This document shows positions 1-6,735 of a stretch of DNA of 24,670 nt, in pieces. The translations under genes and the position numbers were made by a program. Within the stretch, counting starts at the first letter, position 1. Every line of letters starts with the position of its first letter. The notes beneath the pieces are model-generated. The model saw only the letters and a program-made list of their open reading frames with translations, made no database searches and had not been told where the DNA came from. Source of the stretch: Acuticoccus sp039189655 (GTDB taxonomy: Bacteria; Pseudomonadota; Alphaproteobacteria; Rhizobiales; Amorphaceae); NCBI GenBank assembly GCA_039189655.1, contig JBCCYN010000058.1:1-24670 (forward strand), in the 5' to 3' direction.

Positions 1-1
1 C

Positions 2-229
2 GGCATTGCCGAAGACATGCTGGAGCGAATTTTCGAGCGTTTTTACACCGACCGCTCCGAACAAAGCTCCTTCGGCAACAATTCCGGGCTCGGGCTCGCC
101 ATTTCCCGACAGATCATCGAAGCCCACAACGGCGAGATTTTTGCCGAAAACCGTTACCGCACCACCCTGGGGCCGGAACGCAACGTGGCCGGGGCACGCT
201 TTACCGTCCGCCTGCCGTCGGTGAACTGA
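2..229 (+). CDS. chvG: Sensor histidine kinase ChvG, C-terminal end (partial)
   Basis: This is the last 75 residues of a membrane sensor histidine kinase that is cut by the left window edge. What is visible is the end of the HATPase_c domain: an F-box ERFYTDR and the G2 box NNSGLGLAISRQIIEAHNG, followed by the closing beta strand ending RFTVRLPSVN. In the family these residues form the ATP lid. Assignment to ChvG rather than another kinase rests on context: hprK starts 6 nt after the stop and is followed by PTS IIA and HPr, the order found downstream of chvI-chvG in rhizobia, where the kinase responds to acid and envelope stress. The sensor domain and phosphorylated histidine lie outside the window. 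Confidence 0.85.
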   Translation, partial: GIAEDMLERIFERFYTDRSEQSSFGNNSGLGLAISRQIIEAHNGEIFAENRYRTTLGPERNVAGARFTVRLPSVN

Positions 230-235
230 TCGCCC

Positions 236-718
236 GTGGCCCCACCGCCCACGGTCCACGCCGGCGCCGTCGCCCTTGGGGAAGCGGGCGTTCTCATCCG
301 CGGCGCACCGGGCTCGGGAAAATCCACCCTGGCGCTGACCCTGGTGAGCCATTGGCAGGGGTGCCAGCGTTTTGCCGCCCTCGTGGCCGACGACCGCACC
401 GCGCTCACCGCCGCCCATGGCCGCATCATTGCCCGCCCGGCGCAAAATCTTGCCGGCCTTGCCGAACTCCACGGGATTGGCGTGCGGCCGGTCAGCACCA
501 TTGCCGCCGTGCGGCTTTCCCTGGTGGTGGACCTTTTGGCCGAGCCGCCGAGGATGCCCGACCCCCAAAAAACCGTTACGGAATTTTTTGGATTGAACCT
601 TCCCCGCGTAACGCTCCGGGAACGGGCGGCAGAGACCGGCAAAATTCTCCTATGGGAGCTTCTCAACGCCGACGGGTTGACGTCGCCCTTGCGCGCGACA
701 CAACGTGGCCCTGACTGA
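236..718 (+). CDS. hprK: HPr kinase/phosphorylase, short alphaproteobacterial form
   Basis: A 160-residue protein that should phosphorylate HPr on its regulatory serine. It begins with GTG, 6 nt after the chvG stop, without a strong Shine-Dalgarno site, so translation is probably coupled. The Walker A loop GAPGSGKST lies at residues 23-31, followed by a VADDRT segment and the family region GLAELHGIGVRPV around residue 75. It has only the C-terminal catalytic domain: Firmicute HprK is about 310 residues with an extra N-terminal domain, whereas the truncated form is normal in alphaproteobacteria. The target serine is visible in the HPr encoded two genes downstream. The bifunctional phosphorylase activity is inferred from the family only. 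Confidence 0.9.
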   Translation: MAPPPTVHAGAVALGEAGVLIRGAPGSGKSTLALTLVSHWQGCQRFAALVADDRTALTAAHGRIIARPAQNLAGLAELHGIGVRPVSTIAAVRLSLVVDLLAEPPRMPDPQKTVTEFFGLNLPRVTLRERAAETGKILLWELLNADGLTSPLRATQRGPD

Positions 719-742
719 CGTACGCCCGCGGGGTTCGCGACG

Positions 743-1144
743 ATGATCGGACTCGTACTCGTCACCCACGGCCGGCTGGCGCAGGAACTGCGCGCTGCGC
801 TGGAACACGTGGTGGGTGCCCAGGAAGCGGTGGAGGGCATCTCCATCCAGCCCGACGACGACATCGAACAGCGCCGGGCTGATATCGTTTCCGCCGTCGA
901 GCGGGTGGATAGCGGGGAGGGCGTCGTCATCCTCACCGACATGTTCGGCGGCACACCCTCGAACCTTGCCATTTCGGTGATGTCGGACCGCAACGTGGAA
1001 GTGATCGCCGGCGTCAACCTTCCCATGCTTGTCAAACTGTCCTCGGCGCGCTCGACCATGCCCCTTGCCGAAGCGGTCGCCGCCGCGCGCGATGCGGGAA
1101 TAAAATATATAAGTATCGCCTCCCATGTCCTCGCCGGAAGCTGA
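743..1144 (+). CDS. PTS EIIA component, mannose family (regulatory PTS)
   Basis: A 133-residue cytoplasmic EIIA of the mannose/sorbose class. The start MIGLVLVTHGRLA puts the phosphorylated histidine at His9, and the later segments VVILTDMFGGTPSN and VEVIAGVNLPML are typical of the fold. It receives phosphate from HPr; no EIIB or EIIC sugar transporter is present, so this belongs to the incomplete alphaproteobacterial PTS that regulates rather than transports. It begins 24 nt after hprK, and its last 20 nt overlap the start of HPr, suggesting coupled translation. The 3' end (about 1099-1120) is unusually AT-rich, with two ATA codons, just upstream of the HPr start. The usual label is manX or ptsIIA-man. 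Confidence 0.9.
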   Translation: MIGLVLVTHGRLAQELRAALEHVVGAQEAVEGISIQPDDDIEQRRADIVSAVERVDSGEGVVILTDMFGGTPSNLAISVMSDRNVEVIAGVNLPMLVKLSSARSTMPLAEAVAAARDAGIKYISIASHVLAGS

Positions 1145-1427
1145 CCCGTCCCACAACGCCCGAACCCTCTCCCTCACCATGGTGAACCGTCGCGGTCTTC
1201 ACGCCCGGGCCGCGGCAAAATTCGTGCGGACGGTGGAACGGTTCGCCAGCACCGTCAGCGTCAGCAAGGACGGGCACACCGTCAGCGGCCTTTCCATCAT
1301 GGGCCTTTTGATGCTTGCCGCAACGCCGGGCACCTCGGTGGACGTGGTGGTGGCCGGGCCCGATGCGAGCGAAGCCGCCACTGCCCTCGATGCTTTGGTG
1401 TCTTCCGGATTTGGCGAAACCGATTGA
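1125..1427 (+). CDS. ptsH: Phosphocarrier protein HPr
   Basis: A 100-residue HPr, slightly longer than the 85-90 residues usual in the family because of an extra N-terminal tail of about 12 residues. The active-site motif NRRGLHARAA places the EI-phosphorylated histidine at His26, and VSGLSIMGLLML places the HPr-kinase site at Ser57 (equivalent to Ser46). It starts with ATG inside the end of the EIIA gene (20 nt overlap). Enzyme I is not in the window; in this class of bacteria it is normally a distant ptsP. With HprK and EIIA next door this forms a complete downstream phosphorelay, whose output in related bacteria includes control of carbon metabolism and of ChvG/ChvI. Confidence 0.92.
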   Translation: MSSPEADPSHNARTLSLTMVNRRGLHARAAAKFVRTVERFASTVSVSKDGHTVSGLSIMGLLMLAATPGTSVDVVVAGPDASEAATALDALVSSGFGETD

Positions 1428-1453
1428 TCCAAATCGTGCTAGGGGAGGCGTCC

Positions 1454-1540
1454 ATGGAAGGCCATCGCGATCCACCGGCCCTCAGCCGCCCCACACCCGT
1501 CCTCTCCCCTGGACCCGGCAAGTGCCGGCATCAGAATTGA
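1454..1540 (+). CDS. Possible 28-codon leader ORF before the EAL gene
   Basis: A small open frame with a strong Shine-Dalgarno sequence (AGGGGAGG, 1441-1448) 5 nt before ATG. It encodes 28 residues, beginning MEGHRDPPALSRP and ending GKCRHQN, with no recognised motif. Its TGA stop (1538-1540) overlaps a TTG codon (1537-1539) that is in frame with the GGDEF/EAL protein, giving a TTGA junction of the kind used for translational coupling. It is the only well-placed ribosome binding site between HPr and the EAL gene. Alternatives are that a single-base error or mutation has split the true N-terminus of the EAL gene, or that the frame is accidental. Confidence 0.35.
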   Translation: MEGHRDPPALSRPTPVLSPGPGKCRHQN

Positions 1541-3636
1541 CCCTGCGCGAAACCATCGATCCCTATGGAGAGCTGGCCGCCGCGGCCTGCAATCTCCTCG
1601 CCGACTGCATCGGTGCCCGCTACTGCGCCATGGTCGCCTTCGACGGCGGCGAGACGGTCGCCGTCAGCAGCGAATTCATGGGCCTACCGCTCCCCACCCG
1701 CCGCCAAACCATCGCCACGGTGGTGGCGGCGGTGCAGGACGCCACCTTCGAGACCGACGCGCCGTCGAGCCAGATGCTCAACGCCAAAATGCCCGAGAGC
1801 GTCGGTAGTACCGCCTGCATCCTCTTCTTTCCCGAGACCGAGATCATCGTCTTTGCCGTTCCCGCAGAAGGCCGCACGCTGCCGGTGACCGCCTTCCGCC
1901 GGGCTGCTTTGTCGGCGCTCCCCATCGTCTACCGCACCGCCGACCTTCGCACCGAGCGCACCCACCTGCGCAGCGCCCACCAGCTTCTGTCCCACGTGGA
2001 GGAGCTCGCCAAGATCGGCGGCTGGGAGCAAGTGATCGACACTGGCGAGCTCCAGTGGTCCCAGGAAGTCTATGAAATTCACGGCCTTGAGCCCGGTGCC
2101 AAGGTGGACCTGGAGCAGGCCCTCAAACTCTATCCTTCACCGGCGCGGGAAAAACTGCGTATGGAGATGGAACGGGTGGCCGCCGAGGATGGCGAGTTCG
2201 ACTTGACCACCCCCATAAAGACGCCGGCGGGAGAGGAGCGCATCGTGCGCACCGTGGGCCGCAGCCACGACGGACCATCGGGGCGCCGGTTCTACGGCAC
2301 CGCCCAGGACGTCACCCGCCAGCTCTCCACCGAGAAAAAGCGCTGGTGGGCCGCCAACCACGACCCGGTGACGAGCCTGCCCAACCGGCTCCTGTTTGAA
2401 GATCGCATCGCCGTGGCGGTGCGGCGGGCCCGGCGCGAGGGTCGCAGTTTTGCGCTCCTCGTGATCGAAATCGCCGACTTTGCCCGCCTCTCAGAACACA
2501 CCGGCTACACCTTGCCGGACAAGCACATGCTCGACGTCGCCTCGCGCCTTGCCGACGTGACCCGGGACAGCGACACCATCGCGCGGGTTTCCATCAACGA
2601 GTTCGCCTTCATCCTGTCGGACGTGGACACGCCCGAGGCCTTCGTCCCCGCTATGGCCCGCCTGGAGGAACAGTTTAACGAAATGCAGCGCGAAAGCGGC
2701 GGCGATGGGGTCATCCCGTCGGCGGGCGTTGCCTTCTTCCCCATGCACGCTGAGGGTCCGGACGAGTTGATGCGCGCCGCCGAGATGGCGTTGGGACGGG
2801 CGCGCCGCAAGCTCGACCAACCCGTGGTCATCTTCGATCGCCCGCTTGCCAACGACGTGGAAAAGCGCCGCGAAACCGTCCTGGAGCGCGCCCGTGACAG
2901 CCTGGAAAAGGGCGAGTTCGTCCCCTACTACCAGGCCCAGTTCGACATGGAGACCAAAGAGATCACTGGCGTCGAGGCGCTGGTGCGCTGGCAAAAGCCC
3001 GAGTTTATTCTGGACGCCAAGGACTTTGCCTACGCCCTCGACGATCACGAGATCGGCAGCCGGGTGGGCCGGGCGGTGCTCGATGCCGTCATCGCCGACA
3101 TCGCCAAGCTGCGCAGCCTCACCACCTTGCCCTTTCGCGTCTCCGTCAACGCCTCACGCACCGAGGTCCTGCGCAACGACTTCCTGGATACCTTTCTTGA
3201 AAAGACCCGCAGCGGCAATTTAAAGCCCAACGACTTCATCATCGAAATCACCGAGGACGTCATCATCGGCGTCGACGACCGGACGCTCCACGATAAGGTC
3301 TCCTACCTCGCCTCCTCGGGGGTGGAATTCTCCCTGGACGATTTTGGCACCGGCTATGCCTCCCTCATCCACATCACCAGCTTCCCCATCAAGGAAATCA
3401 AGATCGACAAGCAGTTCATTTCCGGCATCCAGTCGGACCGGCGAAAGCGCGCCATTGTGCGCGGCATCATGCAGATCGCCCAGTCCATGGGCCTCAACGT
3501 GATTGCCGAAGGGGTCGAAACCGCCCAGCAGCAGGAGGTGCTGCGCGAAATCGGCTGCCGCCACGGCCAGGGCTATCTCTTCTCCTTCCCGGTCCCCTTC
3601 GTGGAATTCGCCGCCATGCTGGACCAGCCCCGATGA
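1522..3636 (+). CDS. GAF/PAS/degenerate GGDEF/EAL cyclic-di-GMP phosphodiesterase
   Basis: A cytoplasmic protein of about 704 residues with no obvious membrane segment. In order: a GAF-like N-terminus (to about residue 150), a PAS/PAC unit (about 155-280, WSQEVYEIHGL and FYGTAQDVTRQ), a GGDEF domain (about 290-440) and an EAL domain (about 460-700). The GGDEF active site reads SINEF (residues 357-361), so cyclase activity is unlikely, but the inhibitory RxxD site (RDSD, five residues upstream) is kept. EAL residues are intact: VEALVRW (Glu485), SVNAS, EITED, DDFGTG (Asp606-607), KIDKQFI, AEGVET. The expected role is c-di-GMP hydrolysis. The start is uncertain: GTG 1522 or TTG 1537; the open frame extends upstream into HPr but that part is not credible. 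It overlaps the next gene by 4 nt. Confidence 0.88.
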   Translation: MPASELTLRETIDPYGELAAAACNLLADCIGARYCAMVAFDGGETVAVSSEFMGLPLPTRRQTIATVVAAVQDATFETDAPSSQMLNAKMPESVGSTACILFFPETEIIVFAVPAEGRTLPVTAFRRAALSALPIVYRTADLRTERTHLRSAHQLLSHVEELAKIGGWEQVIDTGELQWSQEVYEIHGLEPGAKVDLEQALKLYPSPAREKLRMEMERVAAEDGEFDLTTPIKTPAGEERIVRTVGRSHDGPSGRRFYGTAQDVTRQLSTEKKRWWAANHDPVTSLPNRLLFEDRIAVAVRRARREGRSFALLVIEIADFARLSEHTGYTLPDKHMLDVASRLADVTRDSDTIARVSINEFAFILSDVDTPEAFVPAMARLEEQFNEMQRESGGDGVIPSAGVAFFPMHAEGPDELMRAAEMALGRARRKLDQPVVIFDRPLANDVEKRRETVLERARDSLEKGEFVPYYQAQFDMETKEITGVEALVRWQKPEFILDAKDFAYALDDHEIGSRVGRAVLDAVIADIAKLRSLTTLPFRVSVNASRTEVLRNDFLDTFLEKTRSGNLKPNDFIIEITEDVIIGVDDRTLHDKVSYLASSGVEFSLDDFGTGYASLIHITSFPIKEIKIDKQFISGIQSDRRKRAIVRGIMQIAQSMGLNVIAEGVETAQQQEVLREIGCRHGQGYLFSFPVPFVEFAAMLDQPR

Positions 3637-5255
3637 TGGATGAAACGGGCCTTCACCAACGGGCCGCCAACAGCGCGCCCCTTACGCCGCTCACCTATCT
3701 GCGCCGCACTGCTGCGGTCTATCCCGATCGTCCGGCGGTGATCCATGGCGCCCTCACGCGCAGCTGGGGCGAGGTGGATTTGCGTGCCCGGCAGGTGGCC
3801 GCTGGCTTAGTGGCCCGAGGCATCGGCAAGGGCGACGTGGTGGGCGTCCTTGCCCCAAACACCCCCGCCTTCGCGGAAGCCAACTTCGCCATTCCCCTCG
3901 CGGGCGCGGTCATGCTCACCCTCAACACCCGTCTTGATCCGGGCACCGTGCGCTACTGTCTGGAACACAGCGAGGCAAAGCTCGTCCTGTGCGACCGGGA
4001 GCTTCTGCCGCGCCTTCAGGAGGCGGTGGCCGGGCTCTCGGAGCCCCCCACCATCGTGCGCATCGACGACCACCTTGCCCCGGAGGCGGATGGCCCCAGC
4101 GACCTTTCCTACGAGGACCTCCTCCACGATGCGCCCCTCGACCCGCCGCCGGTGGAGGACGAATGGGCGTCCTTTTCCCTTTCCTACACGTCCGGCACCA
4201 CCGGCCGTCCCAAGGGCGTCGTCTACTCCCACAAAGGGGTCGCCACCAACGCCATCTCCAACGCCATCGATTGGTCGATGCCGTCCTTTCCGGTCTATCT
4301 GTGGACGCTCCCCATGTTCCACTGCAATGGCTGGTGCTTTCCCTACACCGTCGCCCTCAAGGCCGGCGTCAATGTGTGCCTGCGCACCGTCAGCCCCCAG
4401 GCCATCGGCGATGCCATCAAATCCCACGGCATCACCCACTTCTGCGGCGCGCCCATCGTCATGCAAATGGCCATCGAGGGCGCCCGCGAGATGGGATTTC
4501 GCGCCGATCCACCCATCGAAATGATGGTGGCCGCCGCCCCGCCCCCCGCCTCGGTGATTGCCCGGGCCGATGAGGTGGGCATCAACGTCACCCACGTCTA
4601 CGGCCTTACCGAGGTCTATGGCCCCAGCGTCGTGTCCGCCTGGAACCCCGCCTGGGACGGAAAATCCGCCGAGGAGCGCGCCCGCCTCAAAGCCCGCCAG
4701 GGGGTGGAGTATTCCCTGCAGGACGGAATTTCGGTGCGCGATCCCCAAACCATGGCCGAGACCCCCATGGATGGCGAGACCCTCGGCGAGATCATGCTGC
4801 GGGGAAACATCGTCATGAAGGGTTATCTCAAAGACCCCGCCGCCACCGACGCGGCCTTCAAGGGCGGCTGGTTCCGCACCGGCGATCTCGCCGTGCGCCA
4901 CGGCGACGGCTACGTGGAGATCAAAGACCGGTCCAAGGACATCATCATCTCTGGCGGCGAAAACATCTCGTCCATCGAGGTAGAGGATGCCCTTTACGCC
5001 CACCCCGCCGTCGCCACCGCCGCCGTGGTGGCCATGCCCCACGAGAAGTGGGGGGAGCGACCCTGCGCGTTCGTGGAACTCAACGAGGGGTCGGACGCGG
5101 ACGCCACCACCCTCATCGAATTCTGCCGTACGCGCCTTGCGGGCTACAAGCTTCCCGGCCGGGTGGTGTTTGAGCCCATCCCCAAAACCTCCACCGGCAA
5201 GGTCCAGAAATTCGCGCTCCGTCAGCGGGCGAAGGAAATCGCCGAGACCGGCTGA
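3633..5255 (+). CDS. AMP-forming acyl-CoA ligase (fatty-acid or DmdB-like)
   Basis: A 540-residue ANL-superfamily enzyme that activates a carboxylic acid to acyl-AMP and then acyl-CoA. Visible motifs: the P-loop YTSGTTGRPKG at about residues 186-196, the PMFHCNGWCFPYT segment, the aromatic A5 region HVYGLTEVYGP (about 322), the hinge region GDLAVRHGDGYVEIKDRSKD (about 416) and the C-terminal catalytic lysine in SKTSTGKVQKF-like sequence PKTSTGKVQKF (about 522). The FHCNGW segment and length fit the medium-chain acyl-CoA/methylmercaptopropionyl-CoA ligase group; the substrate cannot be read from the sequence. ATG overlaps the upstream EAL stop as ATGA, so it is probably translated from the same message; a second ATG lies at 3636. 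Confidence 0.9.
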   Translation: MMDETGLHQRAANSAPLTPLTYLRRTAAVYPDRPAVIHGALTRSWGEVDLRARQVAAGLVARGIGKGDVVGVLAPNTPAFAEANFAIPLAGAVMLTLNTRLDPGTVRYCLEHSEAKLVLCDRELLPRLQEAVAGLSEPPTIVRIDDHLAPEADGPSDLSYEDLLHDAPLDPPPVEDEWASFSLSYTSGTTGRPKGVVYSHKGVATNAISNAIDWSMPSFPVYLWTLPMFHCNGWCFPYTVALKAGVNVCLRTVSPQAIGDAIKSHGITHFCGAPIVMQMAIEGAREMGFRADPPIEMMVAAAPPPASVIARADEVGINVTHVYGLTEVYGPSVVSAWNPAWDGKSAEERARLKARQGVEYSLQDGISVRDPQTMAETPMDGETLGEIMLRGNIVMKGYLKDPAATDAAFKGGWFRTGDLAVRHGDGYVEIKDRSKDIIISGGENISSIEVEDALYAHPAVATAAVVAMPHEKWGERPCAFVELNEGSDADATTLIEFCRTRLAGYKLPGRVVFEPIPKTSTGKVQKFALRQRAKEIAETG

Positions 5256-5273
5256 CGGGCGCCGGGAGCGCTA

Positions 5274-5552
5274 TCAGGCAGCCGCCTTTTCCGCCTGCTC
5301 CTCCGGCGAAAACCGCATGCCAAGGGCCTGAAGGTAAAGGTCGAGGATCGCTTCCTGCTCCAGCCGCTCATTGGTTTCCTGCTTGCGTAGCCGGATGACC
5401 TGGCGAAGGATTTTGGTGTCGAACCCGTTCGCCTTCGCCTCCGCATAAACGTCCTTCACATCGTCCGCGAGCGCCTGCTTTTCCTCCTCCAGCCGCTCGA
5501 TACGCTCCACCAATGCGCGCAACTGATCGCCCGCAACGCCACCATTAACCAT
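5274..5552 (-). CDS. gapR: GapR-family nucleoid-associated protein (DUF2312)
   Basis: A 92-residue highly charged, mostly helical protein. The sequence VERIERLEEEKQALADDVK followed by YAEAKANGFDTKILRQVIRLRK is the hallmark of DUF2312. In Caulobacter GapR binds overtwisted DNA ahead of replication and transcription and supports topoisomerase action; that role is from the family. The start is fixed by ATG at 5552 with AGGAG (rc of 5563-5567) about 8 nt upstream and by family length; the frame stays open for about 110 further codons upstream but that extension is not conserved-looking. It converges with the acyl-CoA ligase, leaving only 18 nt between stops, and a CtrA-like site lies about 110 bp upstream. 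Its presence near gyrB fits a topology-related neighbourhood. Confidence 0.93.
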   Translation of the reverse strand: MVNGGVAGDQLRALVERIERLEEEKQALADDVKDVYAEAKANGFDTKILRQVIRLRKQETNERLEQEAILDLYLQALGMRFSPEEQAEKAAA

Positions 5553-6279
5553 GGTTCCACTCCTGAAGATCGAGAACGCCTCCACCTTGCGCCGCACGGG
5601 CCCGCGATCAATGGGAGACGACCCGTCCATCCCCGTTGTTCGCGGTTTCCTTGATCCAAAGGTAAACGAAAGGTTAAGCAAGTATTGACAGCGGAGGGGC
5701 GCTGGCTCGCAAGCCAGCCATGCGTGGTGGGCCGCTTGTATCGGTGGTCGGAACCCGTTCAAAGAGCGCCCGACACCTACGCGCTTTAGTAGAAAGCTCT
5801 GCTTGCAACGATAGAATTTCGTTGCAAAAATAGAACAACATGATCTTGAAACACGAAATCGAACACCCTCTTTCTCGTCTATCTCGCCCATCCCCCAAGT
5901 ATCTTAATTAAATCTTCACGCAAATATCAAAGTATTGCTCAAGTCTCTTTGGAGCGTTGCATGTCATGCAAAATTTTTCCGGACTATTTTGTTATATTTT
6001 GTTTGTTTTTCTCAAAAGTGCAGAAGTGAAACAGTAAGCTGTAATCGGATTCGAATGATGTGGACTACACAGCCTCAACACAGCGACGGTAGGTATAAAT
6101 TGGTAACATTGTGTTGCGGGGGTGATTCGAAATCGTTAACCACCACCGCGAAAGTGTCGGCGGAGACGCCGAGCAGAGTGCCAGTACGATTGACAAGGGC
6201 CCCAGTACCCAGCATGACAGGCCGGGTTTGCGCCGCGAACGCGTTTATGATGAACGACAACAAGGACGGCTCGCGTCAA
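5553..6279. other. Long AT-rich divergent gap between gapR and DUF1036
   Basis: About 727 bp without a credible gene, noticeably AT-richer (especially 5880-6110) than the rest of the window. It must hold the divergent promoters for gapR (-) and for the DUF1036-pyk pair (+). It contains several perfect inverted repeats: GCTGGCT/AGCCAGC with a 4-nt loop (5701-5718), TTGCAACG/CGTTGCAA with a 9-nt spacer (5803-5827), and TTGCATG-t-CATGCAA (5957-5971). Open frames through it have no codon pattern like neighbouring genes. No tRNA cloverleaf was recognised. A small RNA cannot be excluded. Confidence 0.6.
5662..5677 (-). promoter_or_regulatory. CtrA-box-like sequence upstream of gapR
   Basis: On the minus strand the sequence reads TTAACCTTTCGTTTAC, which matches the alphaproteobacterial CtrA pattern TTAA-N7-TTAA at all but one position. 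It lies about 110 bp upstream of the gapR start, in the right region for a promoter. One mismatch in an AT-containing motif can occur by chance, so this is a weak call. Confidence 0.3.
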
Positions 6280-6735
6280 ATGTATCGATCGGTTTGTCAG
6301 CTGACCCTAGTGCTTGCGTTCATGTCAGCGGCCTTCGCCACCAGCCTCGCCGTAGCGGTTCCCGCCAAAGCAGAGCTGAGACTGTGCAACAAGACCCCGG
6401 TGCAAGTGGGCATCGCCATAGGCTACAAGGCTGACAGCCAGTGGATCAGCGAAGGCTGGTGGAACCTTGAAGCGGAAACCTGCCAGGTGGTCGTCGATGG
6501 ACCCCTTCCTTCCCGCTATTACTATCTCTACGCCCTAGACTACGAAGAAGGCGGCGCTTGGGGCGGCACCGCGTTCATGTGCACCCACGACAAAGAGTTC
6601 ACCATCGAAGGCACTGCCGATTGCGTGGCCCGGGGCTATGAGCGTCGCGGCTTTGTCGAAGTGGACACCGGCGACAAACTCTCCTGGACCGTGCAGCTCA
6701 CCGAACGCCCGAAAGTCGGCATCGGCGGTCAATGA
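6280..6735 (+). CDS. Secreted DUF1036 protein
   Basis: A 151-residue exported protein. An N-terminal signal peptide is clear: charged start MYRSVCQ, a hydrophobic core and a likely cleavage after VPAKA. The mature part begins ELRLCNKTPVQVGIAIGY and carries four cysteines (LCNKT, ETCQV, FMCTH, ADCVA) that could form two disulfides, plus the aromatic WWNLEAETC and YYYLYA segments typical of DUF1036. The function of the family is unknown. The start is chosen so that the signal peptide has a normal short n-region; an alternative ATG at 6247 adds 11 residues. Its stop overlaps the pyk start (ATGA), a pairing common in rhizobia, so it is translated together with pyruvate kinase. Confidence 0.85.
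   Translation: MYRSVCQLTLVLAFMSAAFATSLAVAVPAKAELRLCNKTPVQVGIAIGYKADSQWISEGWWNLEAETCQVVVDGPLPSRYYYLYALDYEEGGAWGGTAFMCTHDKEFTIEGTADCVARGYERRGFVEVDTGDKLSWTVQLTERPKVGIGGQ

Noticed and set aside
3807..5042. Long open frame (411 codons) on the minus strand opposite the acyl-CoA ligase
   Set aside because: It is antisense to a clear ANL enzyme; Gly/His/Val-rich translation is the usual shadow of GC-rich coding DNA and has no domain.
5701..5790. Possible tRNA in the gapR-DUF1036 gap
   Set aside because: There is one tight hairpin but no cloverleaf, no TTCGANNC arm and no acceptor stem.
5553..5891. N-terminal extension of gapR by about 110 codons
   Set aside because: ATG 5552 has a good ribosome binding site and matches family length; the extension holds the CtrA-like site and hairpins.
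5935..6279. N-terminal extension of the DUF1036 gene (TTG or ATG starts upstream)
   Set aside because: It would bury the signal peptide, runs through AT-rich non-coding DNA and does not look like protein of this organism.
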